NCBI RefSeq assembly: GCF_000409775.1
Contig: NZ_KE332388.1
Coordinates: forward strand, 926,777 to 990,776
DNA: 64,000 nucleotides
Source: Litchfieldella anticariensis FP35 = DSM 16096
GTDB taxonomy: Bacteria > Pseudomonadota > Gammaproteobacteria > Pseudomonadales > Halomonadaceae
Direction of reading: 5' to 3'
Part shown: piece after piece, positions 8,708-17,579 of the stretch
How positions within the stretch are numbered: position 1 is the first letter of the stretch
How the letters are laid out: each line of letters starts with the position of its first letter
The notes under the pieces: model-generated
The model's input: the letters and a program-made list of their open reading frames with translations, nothing else
Databases searched by the model: none
What the model was told of the DNA's origin: nothing
Position numbers and translations under genes: made by a program

Positions 8708-9583
8708 CTACCTGATCTTCCGTGAACCCAGCGAGTGGTCGGGATAGCTCAGCAGAGTTTCCATTTTCTGCTGCGTTTCCGTCTCGCTCGAGGGTACGTA
8801 GGTAATCAAGTGCAGGGGGATACCATTGCCACCGGCGATCTGGAGGAGGGAGTAGTCGAATGTCAGCCGCCCCACTTCAGGATACTCGTAAGCCTTCACC
8901 CCATCCTGGGGAAGCTGTACGTTGTGCTCCTCCCACCATTCGGCAAACTCTGGGCTCTGTTCGAGCAGTAATCCGATCAGCTCGTTGAACCAGGGGTCAT
9001 CGATATAGTTCGCGTAGGTCAGACGCAACTTGGCGACACAGTCTCGGGCATGCGACTCCCAGCTCACGAGCCGCTGACGTATGCGCGGGTTCAAGAACAG
9101 CTGATGGATACCGTTCCTCTCGATTCCCTGCATGCCAAGGAGGTTGCCATGGATGACGGTCGCGGCCCGGTTCCAGGCCAGGATGTCCGAACGCGCGCCC
9201 ATGATCCACGCCGGGCAGAACTCGAGCTGATCCATCAGCCGCTGAAGCTGGGGGCTCACCACCGCCTTGCGTGCCGAGCCATTGATTCCGCCCTCCGAAC
9301 CATAGCCGCCAAGGGTCAGCAGATGTTGCTGCTCGGCCGGCTCGAGCTTCAGGGCGAGCGCGATGCGCTGCAAGGTATCCATCGACGGATGCACGTCTCG
9401 TGTTTGCTCCAGCCAGGCGTACCACTCCGTGCTGATACCGGCCAACTCGGCGACTTCTTCGCGCCGCAAGCCAGGTGTCCGACGCCGCGCACCACGCGGC
9501 AAACCGATCTGCTCGGGTTGCAGCCGAGCACGCCGAATTCTCAGGAAGGTAGCGATCTCGCTACGACGGTCGTTACTAAGCAC
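8708..9583 (-). CDS. XRE-type regulator with MmyB-like ligand-binding domain
   Basis: 291 aa from the GTG at 9583, which follows an AAAGGA site; an ATG at 9628 also has a GAGGA site and cannot be excluded. The N-terminal HTH carries the family signature 'GLPRGARRRTPGLRREEVAELAGISTEWYAWLEQ'. The rest is the MmyB/MLTR ligand-binding domain ('QLEFCPAWIMGARSDILAWNRAA', 'RLTFDYSLL'). Such regulators usually sit beside, and control, oxidoreductase genes; here the divergent neighbours are two aldo/keto reductases, which supports that role. Confidence 0.9.
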   Translation of the reverse strand: MLSNDRRSEIATFLRIRRARLQPEQIGLPRGARRRTPGLRREEVAELAGISTEWYAWLEQTRDVHPSMDTLQRIALALKLEPAEQQHLLTLGGYGSEGGINGSARKAVVSPQLQRLMDQLEFCPAWIMGARSDILAWNRAATVIHGNLLGMQGIERNGIHQLFLNPRIRQRLVSWESHARDCVAKLRLTYANYIDDPWFNELIGLLLEQSPEFAEWWEEHNVQLPQDGVKAYEYPEVGRLTFDYSLLQIAGGNGIPLHLITYVPSSETETQQKMETLLSYPDHSLGSRKIR

Positions 9584-9735
9584 TGTGCTTTTCCTTTGGG
9601 GGGAAGTGCGGATACCAGTATGCCGCATTCCTTATTCCTCAGCTCCGGCCAACGTATCTTCGTCATCACAAGCCGCGACCGATGTTCTAACGCGGTCTGC
9701 GGTACCGGCAACCATTGACGGAGATGACAGTACGT

Positions 9736-10821
9736 ATGAGTCAACCTATCACGACACTGGATTCCTACCGACTGCTCGGACGCTCGGGCCTGCGCGTTTC
9801 TCCATTGTGCCTGGGCACCATGACATTCGGTTCCGACTGGGGCTGGGGTGCTGACGAAGCAACGTCCGAGGCGATCTTTCGCGCCTATGCCGAAAAAGGC
9901 GGCAATTTCATCGACACGGCCAATTTCTACACTAACGGCAGCAGCGAGAAAATTGTCGGCCGCTGCATCGCGGGCGACCGGGATCGCTTCGTGCTTGCCA
10001 CCAAGTATACGCTCAACACCCGCTGCGGCGACCCCAATGCCGGCGGCAACCAGCGCAAGAACATGGTGCAATCCGTAGAGGCTTCCCTCAAGCGGTTGGG
10101 CACCGACTACATCGACCTTTATTGGGTCCATGCCTGGGAATATCGCACCCCAGTCGACGAGGTGATGCGTGCCCTGGACGACTTGGTGCGGCAGGGCAAG
10201 GTGCTGTATATCGGCGCGTCGGACTTTCCGGCCTGGAAAGTCTCGGAAGCCAATACCCTGGCCGAACTCAGGGGTTGGTCGCGGTTCATCGGTCTGCAGG
10301 TCGAGTACAGCCTCGCCATGCGCGATATCGAACGTGACCTGGTGCCGATGGCGACGGAACTGGGGCTGGGCGTGACGCCTTGGTCTCCTCTGGCTGGCGG
10401 CTTACTGACCGGCAAGTATAGTCGTGCCGACATCGAACGCCAGCAACGGGCGAACGAGGCCGGAGAGCTCGATGTCTTCAATAATCAGCAACGTGTATTA
10501 CTGCCCAATGAAAGGCAGCTATCCATCGCCGATGAGGTAAGAGCCATCGCCGAAGAAGTCGACCGCTCACCGGCTCAGGTGGCGCTCAACTGGACGCTGA
10601 CTCGGCCGGGCGTAACCAGCACGATTCTGGGAGCACGCCGGGTGGAACAGCTTCAGGACAACTTGGGTGCTCTCGACTTCAGCCTCAGCGACGAGCAACT
10701 GACACGGCTGAACGAGATCAGCCAAATCGAGCTGGGCTTCCCTCACGACTTCATTACCGGCGAATTCGTCAACGACATCATCACCGGCGGCGCCACGATC
10801 GCGTCTCGCTGGGTTAGATAA
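9736..10821 (+). CDS. Aldo/keto reductase
   Basis: About 361 aa. In-frame starts exist at 9715 (TTG), 9724 and 9736; conservation begins at 'YRLLGRSGLRVSPLCLGTMTFG', so 9736 is preferred. The AKR (beta/alpha)8 barrel pattern is complete: catalytic Asp/Tyr region 'FIDTANFYTNGSSEKIVG', Lys 'VLATKYTL', His 'YWVHAWE', and the NADPH-binding C-terminal part 'STILGARRVEQLQDNL'. It reduces aldehydes or ketones with NADPH. It is divergent from the XRE regulator and 27 bp upstream of a second AKR, probably one operon. Confidence 0.9.
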   Translation: MSQPITTLDSYRLLGRSGLRVSPLCLGTMTFGSDWGWGADEATSEAIFRAYAEKGGNFIDTANFYTNGSSEKIVGRCIAGDRDRFVLATKYTLNTRCGDPNAGGNQRKNMVQSVEASLKRLGTDYIDLYWVHAWEYRTPVDEVMRALDDLVRQGKVLYIGASDFPAWKVSEANTLAELRGWSRFIGLQVEYSLAMRDIERDLVPMATELGLGVTPWSPLAGGLLTGKYSRADIERQQRANEAGELDVFNNQQRVLLPNERQLSIADEVRAIAEEVDRSPAQVALNWTLTRPGVTSTILGARRVEQLQDNLGALDFSLSDEQLTRLNEISQIELGFPHDFITGEFVNDIITGGATIASRWVR

Positions 10822-10848
10822 CCATCAAGCAGCAACAGGAGTGCATTC

Positions 10849-11898
10849 ATGCAATATCGCAAATTCGGCAATACCGGCCTGTTCGTCTCCGAGCTTTGCC
10901 TGGGCACCATGACCTTCGGCGGCGAGGGCGAGCTGTGGAGCCAGATCGGCGACCTGCAGCAAAGCGATGCCGAGCGGCTGATCGGCCGTGCGCTCGACGC
11001 CGGCATCAACTTCATCGACACCGCCGATGTGTATTCCGAAGGGCTGTCGGAAAGCATCACCGGCCAGGCGCTGAAGAACCTCCAAGTGCCACGCGACGAT
11101 ATCGTGGTGGCCACCAAGGTGTTCGGCGAAACCGGCAGCCAGAGTGCCAACACGCGAGGCAACTCTCGCTATCACATCATGAACGGGGTCAAGGCGAGCC
11201 TGAAACGCCTGCAGCTCGACCATATCGACCTGTACCAGATCCATGGCTTCGATCCGGCGACCCCGATCGAGGAAACCCTACGGGCACTCGACAACCTGGT
11301 ACAGCAAGGTCACGTGCGCTATGTCGGCGTCTCCAATTGGGCCGCCTGGCAAATCATGAAGGCATTGGGAATCGCCGAGCGTCACGGCCTGGCACGTTTC
11401 GAATCGTTGCAGGCCTACTACACACTCGCCGGCCGCGATCTCGAACGCGAGATCATCCCCATGCTACAAAGCGAGCACCTCGGGCTGATGGTATGGAGCC
11501 CCCTTGCCGGAGGCCTGCTAAGCGGCAAGTACGGACGCGAGACCCAGGCTGAGAAAGGCAGCCGCCGCACCACCTTCGACTTCCCTCCGGTGGAAATGGG
11601 ACGCGCCTACGACTGCATCGACGTGATGCGGCGGATCGCTGATGTACACCAAGTATCCGTGGCGCAGATTGCGCTGGCCTGGCTGCTGCACCAGCCAGCT
11701 GTAACCAGCGTGATCGTTGGCGCCAAGCGGGTCGATCAGCTCGACGACAATATCGCCGCGACACAGGTCGAACTCAGCGATGCCGAGCTCACCGAACTCG
11801 AAGCCGTCAGCGCCCTGCCGCCCGAATATCCGGGCTGGATGTTCGAGCGCCAGGGGGAATACCGCCGCAAGCAGTTGGCCCAATCGCGCAAGCGTTAA
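10849..11898 (+). CDS. Aldo/keto reductase (second copy)
   Basis: 349 aa, ATG preceded by CAGGAG. The same AKR core as its neighbour ('FIDTADVYSEGLSESITG' active-site Tyr, 'VVATKVFGETG', 'LYQIHGFD', 'SVIVGAKRVDQLDDNI'), but clearly diverged, so this is an old paralogue pair rather than a recent duplication. A terminator follows. Together with the upstream AKR and the divergent XRE regulator it forms a carbonyl/electrophile detoxification or redox cluster; substrates are not predictable. Confidence 0.92.
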   Translation: MQYRKFGNTGLFVSELCLGTMTFGGEGELWSQIGDLQQSDAERLIGRALDAGINFIDTADVYSEGLSESITGQALKNLQVPRDDIVVATKVFGETGSQSANTRGNSRYHIMNGVKASLKRLQLDHIDLYQIHGFDPATPIEETLRALDNLVQQGHVRYVGVSNWAAWQIMKALGIAERHGLARFESLQAYYTLAGRDLEREIIPMLQSEHLGLMVWSPLAGGLLSGKYGRETQAEKGSRRTTFDFPPVEMGRAYDCIDVMRRIADVHQVSVAQIALAWLLHQPAVTSVIVGAKRVDQLDDNIAATQVELSDAELTELEAVSALPPEYPGWMFERQGEYRRKQLAQSRKR

Positions 11899-11919
11899 TG
11901 GTCTGATATTCCTGCCACC

Positions 11920-11955
11920 ACACCCCATTCGGCTCACGGCTGAATGGGGTGTTTT
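11920..11955 (+). terminator. Rho-independent terminator of the aldo/keto reductase operon
   Basis: Stem ACACCCCATTC / GAATGGGGTGT (11 bp) with an 11-nt loop, followed by TTTT. Confidence 0.88.
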
Positions 11956-12035
11956 CGTTCATGCAGCCGCGGCATGTCACAAACGCCACCGCCAATTCGT
12001 CTTCATTGCGTACACTCAGCAACGGAGACCTATCG

Positions 12036-12506
12036 ATGACCCCGCGAATGAACGCTTTTGCCGCCGCACCGGATGCCATGCAGGCCATGCTGAATCTGGA
12101 GCAGTACGTTAGTGACTCAGGCTTGGAGCCGAGCCTGCTGGAGCTGGTCAAGACACGCGCCTCACAGATCAACAACTGCGCATTCTGCCTGCGCATGCAC
12201 ACCCGCGATGCCCGTGCCGCCGGGGAAAGCGAAGAACGCCTCTACCTACTCTCGGCATGGAGGGAATCGCCACTCTACACTGAACGGGAGCGTGCCGCCC
12301 TGGCTTGGACCGAGACGCTGACGCTCGTGGCCGATACCCAGGCACCCGACGATGTGTATGAATACGCACGCCGCTACTTCAGCGAGGAAGAACTGGTCAA
12401 ACTCACCCTGTCGATCGGTGCCATCAATATCTGGAACCGAATCAACGTCGGCTTTCGCACCATTCACCACGTCGACACAGCACCACAGCGCGAGGCCGTT
12501 TCATGA
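12036..12506 (+). CDS. AhpD-like carboxymuconolactone decarboxylase family protein
   Basis: 156 aa from the ATG at 12036, which follows a GGAGA site; the longer frame from 11949 would run through the upstream terminator. The AhpD-type redox motif Cys48-x-x-Cys51 in 'NNCAFCLRMH' and the 'LTLSIGAINIWNRIN' helix place it in the CMD superfamily as a probable thiol peroxidase-like protein. Its stop overlaps the start of the ECF41 sigma factor (ATGA). CMD-ECF41 pairing is an established genomic association, with the CMD gene usually the sigma factor's target. Confidence 0.92.
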   Translation: MTPRMNAFAAAPDAMQAMLNLEQYVSDSGLEPSLLELVKTRASQINNCAFCLRMHTRDARAAGESEERLYLLSAWRESPLYTERERAALAWTETLTLVADTQAPDDVYEYARRYFSEEELVKLTLSIGAINIWNRINVGFRTIHHVDTAPQREAVS

Positions 12507-13435
12507 CCGACGCTCGAGCAACATGGGAGCCGGAACCTTCACACGACTTCGAGAATCACCGGGCGCACCTGATGCGCCTGGCCTACCGCATGCTCGGCTC
12601 GGTCGCCGAGGCCGAGGATGCGGTACAAGACAGCTACCTGCGTTGGCACAACCAGAACCGGGATAACGTGGACGACCCGCGTGCTTATCTCTCCCGCATC
12701 GTGACACGCCTTTGTCTCGACCGGCTCAAGCAGGCCCGCACGCAACGGGAAGTCTATGTCGGCCCCTGGTTGCCGGAGCCGCTGGTGGAGGAATGGTCAG
12801 CCACGACGCTCCCGCCCCAGCACATCGAGCAGGACGTCTCCACGGCCCTGATGGTGGCGCTTGAACGTCTGTCGCCTCTGGAGCGTGCCGCATTCATCCT
12901 CCACGATATCTTCGAGATGGAATTCGAAGACGTTGCCACAACACTCGGTCGCACGGAAGCCGCCTGCCGGCAACTCGCCAGCCGTGCCCGTAGCCATGTG
13001 GTGACTTCCCGGCCCCGGTTCAACCTCGACCAAGAGGAGGGCGTACGCCTGACCGAGGCCTTCTTCGAAGCCAGCCGCAGCGGCGATGCAGCCAACCTGC
13101 AAGCCTTGCTGATGGACGCCGCAAGACTGCACAGCGATGGCGGTGGCCGCAAGCGCGCAGCACTACGCGTGATCGAAGGCGCGCGCAATATCAGCCGCTT
13201 CTTCGCCGGCCTTGTGCGCAAGGGCTTCGCGCCCAAGCCAATCTGGACCCGTCAAGTCAGGATCGACGGCCTGCCCGGTATTCTTTCGGTCGAGCGCGAC
13301 GGCTCCCTGCAGACCACGGCCATCGAGGTGTGCGATGGTCGTATCCAAGCGATCTTCGTCGTTCGCAACCCGGACAAGCTCCGCCACCTCGAAGCAATGC
13401 TGCCCGCACCGGTGGCCAGGCAGGTCGTTCGTTGA
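12503..13435 (+). CDS. ECF41-type RNA polymerase sigma factor
   Basis: 310 aa. Sigma-2 (about residues 20-85) and sigma-4 (about 120-175) are followed by a SnoaL-like C-terminal extension. The hallmarks of group ECF41 are present: WLPEP at residues 89-93 in the linker, DGGGR near residue 212, and NPDKL at 289-293. In this group the extension replaces an anti-sigma factor and modulates activity. It is translationally coupled to the AhpD-like gene upstream, which fits regulation of that gene under redox or chemical stress. Confidence 0.93.
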   Translation: MTDARATWEPEPSHDFENHRAHLMRLAYRMLGSVAEAEDAVQDSYLRWHNQNRDNVDDPRAYLSRIVTRLCLDRLKQARTQREVYVGPWLPEPLVEEWSATTLPPQHIEQDVSTALMVALERLSPLERAAFILHDIFEMEFEDVATTLGRTEAACRQLASRARSHVVTSRPRFNLDQEEGVRLTEAFFEASRSGDAANLQALLMDAARLHSDGGGRKRAALRVIEGARNISRFFAGLVRKGFAPKPIWTRQVRIDGLPGILSVERDGSLQTTAIEVCDGRIQAIFVVRNPDKLRHLEAMLPAPVARQVVR

Positions 13436-13570
13436 CGGAGCGGACGCCAGCCACGACAAACAACTACTGGTCCGGTTGCCGAAAGGATGTATGATGCCCC
13501 TGTAACACCAGCGAATATGGAGTAGAAAACACGACAGATCACTCTTTCCAAGCCCGCACGGGAGGTTCTC

Positions 13571-13882
13571 ATGAAGGTCTACAAACCTGAATGGCAGTGC
13601 ACGTTTAGCGTAAACGAAAGCGCAAGAGAATCGGCCAGTTGGAAAGAGCGAATCGCTTGGCGTATCCGGAAGTTCGCCGACAGGCTGGATGGCGGCGGCA
13701 GGACGCTCAAGATCGACTGCGATGTCTCTCCCCACGTGAGCCGCCAGGATATCGATACCTGCCTGGGAAAAGGCTTCGAAGTGACCCATGGCCTGCTCAC
13801 CCAGCTCGCCCACCATGCCGCCTGTGAAGATGTCATGCGTGACGCCAAGGCGGAGCTTTTCGCGGGCGAGCACCAGCGTTAA
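13571..13882 (+). CDS. Hypothetical protein, 103 aa
   Basis: A short gene with a strong GGGAGG ribosome site. The product is charged, soluble, and has no signal peptide or membrane segment. The central 'TLKIDCDVSPHVSRQDIDTCLGKGFEVTHGLL' stretch contains two Cys residues and alternating hydrophobics. I do not recognise the family. It stands alone 135 bp after the ECF41 gene and about 90 bp before a convergent HIT gene. Confidence 0.65.
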   Translation: MKVYKPEWQCTFSVNESARESASWKERIAWRIRKFADRLDGGGRTLKIDCDVSPHVSRQDIDTCLGKGFEVTHGLLTQLAHHAACEDVMRDAKAELFAGEHQR

Positions 13883-13974
13883 GGGACAAGACACGGCGTA
13901 ATTTGGCTGACGAGGTGTCGATGTGACACCTCGCTAGCCATGCGCCTTTAACGACACTTCAAGCAAAGCTCGGA

Positions 13975-14367
13975 TCAAGCCAACGCTTCGCGAATCTTGG
14001 CAGCGGCCGCGGCCAGCTCCTCGGCCTCCGCCTGGGCCAAGCCTTCCATCCGGATATCCTGCATCCTGTCGAGCGGCACCAAGTGGATATGCACATGCGG
14101 CACCTCAAGGCCGACGACCAGCATTCCCACCCGTGTGCAGGGAAACGCCTGCTTGAGCGCCTTGGCCAGCTTCTGCGACACCACCATCAGGTGAGCGGAA
14201 AGCTCGAGCGGTAGATCATCCCAATGATCGATCTCCTGGCGCGGGATCACCAGCACATGGCCGGGTTTCATGGGGTTTAGGGTCATGATGGCCACGCACT
14301 GTTCGTCTTCCCAGACGAAGTGACCCGGGAGCTCTTTCTGGATGATGCGGGTAAAGATGCTTGCCAT
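13975..14367 (-). CDS. HIT family nucleotide hydrolase/transferase
   Basis: 130 aa. The ATG at 14367 follows a GGAGG site; the frame extends further upstream, but that part is not HIT-like. The catalytic triad motif HVHIHLVP is present near residue 96, with 'HVLVIPRQEIDHWDDLP' ahead of it. HIT enzymes hydrolyse phosphoramidate or dinucleoside bonds (HinT/Fhit type). A monocistronic housekeeping-type gene; a second, unrelated HIT gene lies at 47984. Confidence 0.92.
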   Translation of the reverse strand: MASIFTRIIQKELPGHFVWEDEQCVAIMTLNPMKPGHVLVIPRQEIDHWDDLPLELSAHLMVVSQKLAKALKQAFPCTRVGMLVVGLEVPHVHIHLVPLDRMQDIRMEGLAQAEAEELAAAAAKIREALA

Positions 14368-14657
14368 GCTCGGATGCCTCCATTCAAAAAGCCACCAAGA
14401 TGCCACAGGACGCCGAAACAGTCTTGCCCTCTCCCGACACCATTGACTCCCATGCAAAGGGATTCTATTGATAAGGAGAGACGAAACTGTAATTACCACT
14501 CGCCCATTATCAGCCGCAAACAGGGCATTGCGATCTCAACGATCACCAGCAGAGGATTCCACGGGGCTTCAGTTCTGGCCCAACTGACCGATATCTAAAC
14601 CAGAAGCGGTGACTGTGGTGCGGAATGTGTGTCATGTGTCGTTGTGGAGATCGTGAG

Positions 14658-14924
14658 ATGGACGTCCTGGATATGACAAGCAGGCTGCCTGATGAGCTGG
14701 TGGATCAACCCTACCCGATGCCTGAAGTCCCCCCTACCTGTTCTTGTCTCGGCAATGCACTGCTCAAGCGCCTGGCGCGCGCCAAGGTGCGGCTGGATCG
14801 CATGGAGCGTGACAACGCATCGAGAGACCTGAGTGAGTTGGCCGCCGCACGCGTTGAATTTTCCCTCGCCTCGCGTGCCTTGGCCGATGACCTGATCACC
14901 CAGGGGCTGGACGAACGGCCTTGA
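14658..14924 (+). CDS. Hypothetical protein, 88 aa
   Basis: The ATG at 14658 follows a GGAG site. A Pro/Cys-containing N-terminus ('MPEVPPTCSCLGNAL') precedes an alpha-helical, charged C-terminal half (about residues 32-85, probably a helical hairpin). The family is not recognised. It stands alone and converges on the GDYXXLXY gene. Confidence 0.5.
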   Translation: MDVLDMTSRLPDELVDQPYPMPEVPPTCSCLGNALLKRLARAKVRLDRMERDNASRDLSELAAARVEFSLASRALADDLITQGLDERP

Positions 14925-14953
14925 GTGGGTCTTGTGTGAGAGGCAAGCCACCA

Positions 14954-15472
14954 TCAGCGCTCCACCTCTCCCAGGCGCTTGAGTTCGTTGTCATACAGAG
15001 CGACCAACAAGGGCTCGCCCTGCTCGTTGACACGGAAGCGGCCATAGCGCGCTGCCTCATAGCGCTCGGCATGGCCTTCCTGGAAAAAGAAGGCGTCGGT
15101 GGCAAACTTGATCTGGCCGTTGCGTAGTCGATAACGAAGCGGCATTTCACCGTCCCTCAGTTCCTCATCCTTGGAGCCCAGCCGCTCGAAGTGCACCACA
15201 CGCTGCTCGTCCAGGCTCACGACGGCATGACCGTTGGCGGCATCCGCCGCATCGTTGTCGGAATCGCGCTCGCGCAACGCCTGCTGGATCCGGTTGCCAA
15301 TCTCGAAGTTCAGCGCCATGTAGTCGCCCTGCATCAGCGAGCGCGGATCCACCGGCGCCAGCTCCAAGTACACCACCTCGCCCTCGGCCAGGTGCCGTTC
15401 CTTGCCCCAAATGGCCCAGTTGACCACGACCAGGATCAACAGCGTGGCAGCGGCCACGACGGTCTTATTCAT
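14954..15472 (-). CDS. GDYXXLXY domain membrane-anchored protein
   Basis: 172 aa. One N-terminal membrane segment (about residues 7-23) is followed by an extracytoplasmic domain carrying the signature GDYMALNF near residue 49 (consensus GDYXXLXY). Proteins of this family are encoded with DUF4401 and DUF2157 membrane proteins, whose biochemical role is unknown. Its start overlaps the end of the DUF4401 gene by 8 bp, so the two are coupled. Confidence 0.9.
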   Translation of the reverse strand: MNKTVVAAATLLILVVVNWAIWGKERHLAEGEVVYLELAPVDPRSLMQGDYMALNFEIGNRIQQALRERDSDNDAADAANGHAVVSLDEQRVVHFERLGSKDEELRDGEMPLRYRLRNGQIKFATDAFFFQEGHAERYEAARYGRFRVNEQGEPLLVALYDNELKRLGEVER

Positions 15473-16538
15473 TGCCCGCCCCCTCTTCGGTCCGCCACCA
15501 GTGCCTCAGCCCCCAGCGAACCGCCAACAACAACACACCGATGGCAAACAGCATCAGAGCCTTGAATAGCAAAGTGGCGTCGAGCAGGTAGTAGTAGCTG
15601 GCAATCGACAGCAACAGCAATATCACCCCGAGCCCCATCACCAGGCGATTGCCGATGGCGAATCCCAATGCAATCACCACGGCCCCGTGGGTCAAACCAT
15701 ATGCCTGGAATGAGGCCAGCACCAATACTGCCACGGCGATATAAGCCACTATCTGCTTCACCGGATCGACATCCCACTCGCGATGCTGGAATACATGCCA
15801 GAGCAACAGCAATAACGCCAACGTGGCCAAGCCTTCTCCCACCCAAGGGCCTATCCAGGTAAGCGCCTCGATGTCTGGATCGCTCCACCATCCCAGCAAC
15901 GGCTGGCCGAAAGCCCCCGCGGACTGAATGGCCAGCAAACCCAATAGCAGGCCGTACCCCAGTGCCTGCATGTGCCGTATGCGAAGTAGCCAGCGAAATT
16001 CGTTCAGCCAGATCCAGGTCGCGATCAGCAGCACCAAACCATTGGCGATAAAGGGCACCCCGCTTTCAGCCAAGGCCATGTGAAGCGCCAGACTGGCGGC
16101 AAAGGCGGAGAACGTTCGATGTGTGGGGCTAGGCATCATCATCGCCAATACCGCCTGCAATCCCAGCAATGTCCACCATAAACCAGTGGATAGACCACCC
16201 AAGGCAGAGCCTATTGCCCAAGCCACCAGCAGTTGACCCGCTAGACTGATGGCCAGTGCCAGGTGTTCTACGAAGTCGCTGGGTGTCATCCGCAATGCTG
16301 CATAGGCAGTGGCGATCATCGCGCCCCCTAGCGCGATGGAGGCAATGTTGCTCTCGACGACGAACGCCACTCCCAGGGCAATGAATCCCAACAGGAATAC
16401 GGCAGCCAGCCAGCCCGACAACGCTTGCAGTGCTCGCACGAACCAGGGCGTTTCCAGAACCGGGACTTCGTCATTACCTGTCACGGCAATGCCGGCCTGG
16501 CCAAGTCGTTCTCTGAGGGGTGTCGTGGAGCGGCTCAT
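15465..16538 (-). CDS. DUF4401 multi-pass membrane protein
   Basis: 357 aa, very hydrophobic, with roughly ten predicted membrane segments starting at 'ALSGWLAAVFLLGFIALG'. A GGAGA ribosome site precedes the ATG. The position directly before a GDYXXLXY gene and the overall pattern identify DUF4401. The DUF2157 partner, normally the gene immediately upstream, is here 2.7 kb away at 19279-20250. Confidence 0.85.
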   Translation of the reverse strand: MSRSTTPLRERLGQAGIAVTGNDEVPVLETPWFVRALQALSGWLAAVFLLGFIALGVAFVVESNIASIALGGAMIATAYAALRMTPSDFVEHLALAISLAGQLLVAWAIGSALGGLSTGLWWTLLGLQAVLAMMMPSPTHRTFSAFAASLALHMALAESGVPFIANGLVLLIATWIWLNEFRWLLRIRHMQALGYGLLLGLLAIQSAGAFGQPLLGWWSDPDIEALTWIGPWVGEGLATLALLLLLWHVFQHREWDVDPVKQIVAYIAVAVLVLASFQAYGLTHGAVVIALGFAIGNRLVMGLGVILLLLSIASYYYLLDATLLFKALMLFAIGVLLLAVRWGLRHWWRTEEGAGNE

Positions 16539-16561
16539 GAAGATGTCTCCGTATCAGTGAC

Positions 16562-17464
16562 CTAACCAGTATCGATATCGCGATCCCAGGGCGCGACATC
16601 GCCGCCGAGACGTTCAGCCAGAAAGTCGATCATCGTCCGTAGCAGCAACGGCTGGTAGCGGCGCGACAGGTACACCGCGTGAATGCCCAGCGGCTCTGGC
16701 TCCCAGGTTGACAACACAGGCATCAACCGGCCCTTGCGTAGGTCGTCGGCAACGAAATAGCTCGGCAGCAGCGCAATGCCGGCGCCGGCCAGCGCAGCCG
16801 CACGCACCACGCCAGCCTCGTTGCTGGAAAGCCTCCCTGCCACCGGCACGGTCACGCTGCGGCCCTTCCTCCACAGGCGGATCTCGCTACGGCTCACATG
16901 GGTGTGCTCGGCTAGCACCTCTGGCGTTTGCGGCACGCCGTACCGCTTCGCATAGCCAGGAGACAGACACAGTACCGAACGACAGGAACACAGCCGTCGC
17001 GCCACCAGCGACTCATCAAGCTGATTGGTGATACGCACCGCCAGGTCCACCCGCTCCTCCACCAGGTTGACGGCTCGCTCCAGCACCAGCAACTCGACTT
17101 GCGCCTGTGGATGACCTTCGAGAAATTCCGCCACCGCCTCCGCGAGCCAGGCCTGGGCAAACGACTGGCTGGTGGCGATGCGCAGCCGGCCTTTGGGCTC
17201 GATACCGCGAGCCCCGGCCGCAAGTTGCACCTCATCCGCAAGATCCAGCATTTGGCGGCAACGCGACAGGGCCTCGTGGCCAGCATCGGTCAACGCTATG
17301 CGACGTGTCGTGCGGTGCAGCAGCCGCGCCCCCAACCAGCGCTCCAGGCTTTCAAGATAGCGGCTGGCCATCGCCCGCGACATGTCCAGCGCTTCGGCCG
17401 CCGCAGTCACACTGCCGCGCTCGGTCACCGCAACGAACACCTGCATGGCGGTAAAACGGTCCAT
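16562..17464 (-). CDS. LysR family transcriptional regulator
   Basis: 300 aa. The N-terminal HTH ('MDRFTAMQVFVAVTERGSVTAAAEALDMSRAMASRYLESLERWLGARLLHRTTRR' pattern, residues 1-57) and the co-inducer domain are complete. It is divergent from an MBL-fold / DsbA-like gene pair with only 115 bp between start codons, containing a short palindrome, which is the standard LysR arrangement for controlling the divergent operon. Confidence 0.92.
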   Translation of the reverse strand: MDRFTAMQVFVAVTERGSVTAAAEALDMSRAMASRYLESLERWLGARLLHRTTRRIALTDAGHEALSRCRQMLDLADEVQLAAGARGIEPKGRLRIATSQSFAQAWLAEAVAEFLEGHPQAQVELLVLERAVNLVEERVDLAVRITNQLDESLVARRLCSCRSVLCLSPGYAKRYGVPQTPEVLAEHTHVSRSEIRLWRKGRSVTVPVAGRLSSNEAGVVRAAALAGAGIALLPSYFVADDLRKGRLMPVLSTWEPEPLGIHAVYLSRRYQPLLLRTMIDFLAERLGGDVAPWDRDIDTG

Positions 17465-17483
17465 CTATTTGCTCGATTTGATT

Positions 17484-17494
17484 GACAAATTGTC
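17484..17494. promoter_or_regulatory. Possible LysR operator in the divergent promoter
   Basis: Palindrome GACAA-A-TTGTC, 20 bp upstream of the LysR start and about 86 bp upstream of the MBL start. It fits a LysR recognition half-site pair (T-N11-A type); assignment by position only. Confidence 0.45.
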
Positions 17495-17579
17495 GATAAG
17501 AATAGCGTATATCCAACCATTCCGAACCAATATCATGCGCACAACACCTGTTCATTTACCTTTCAGGAATATAAGTGCG

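Noticed and set aside
14595-14954. Minus-strand frame of 119 codons
   Set aside because: The plus-strand 88-aa gene with a ribosome site is more gene-like; the minus frame has no recognisable start context.
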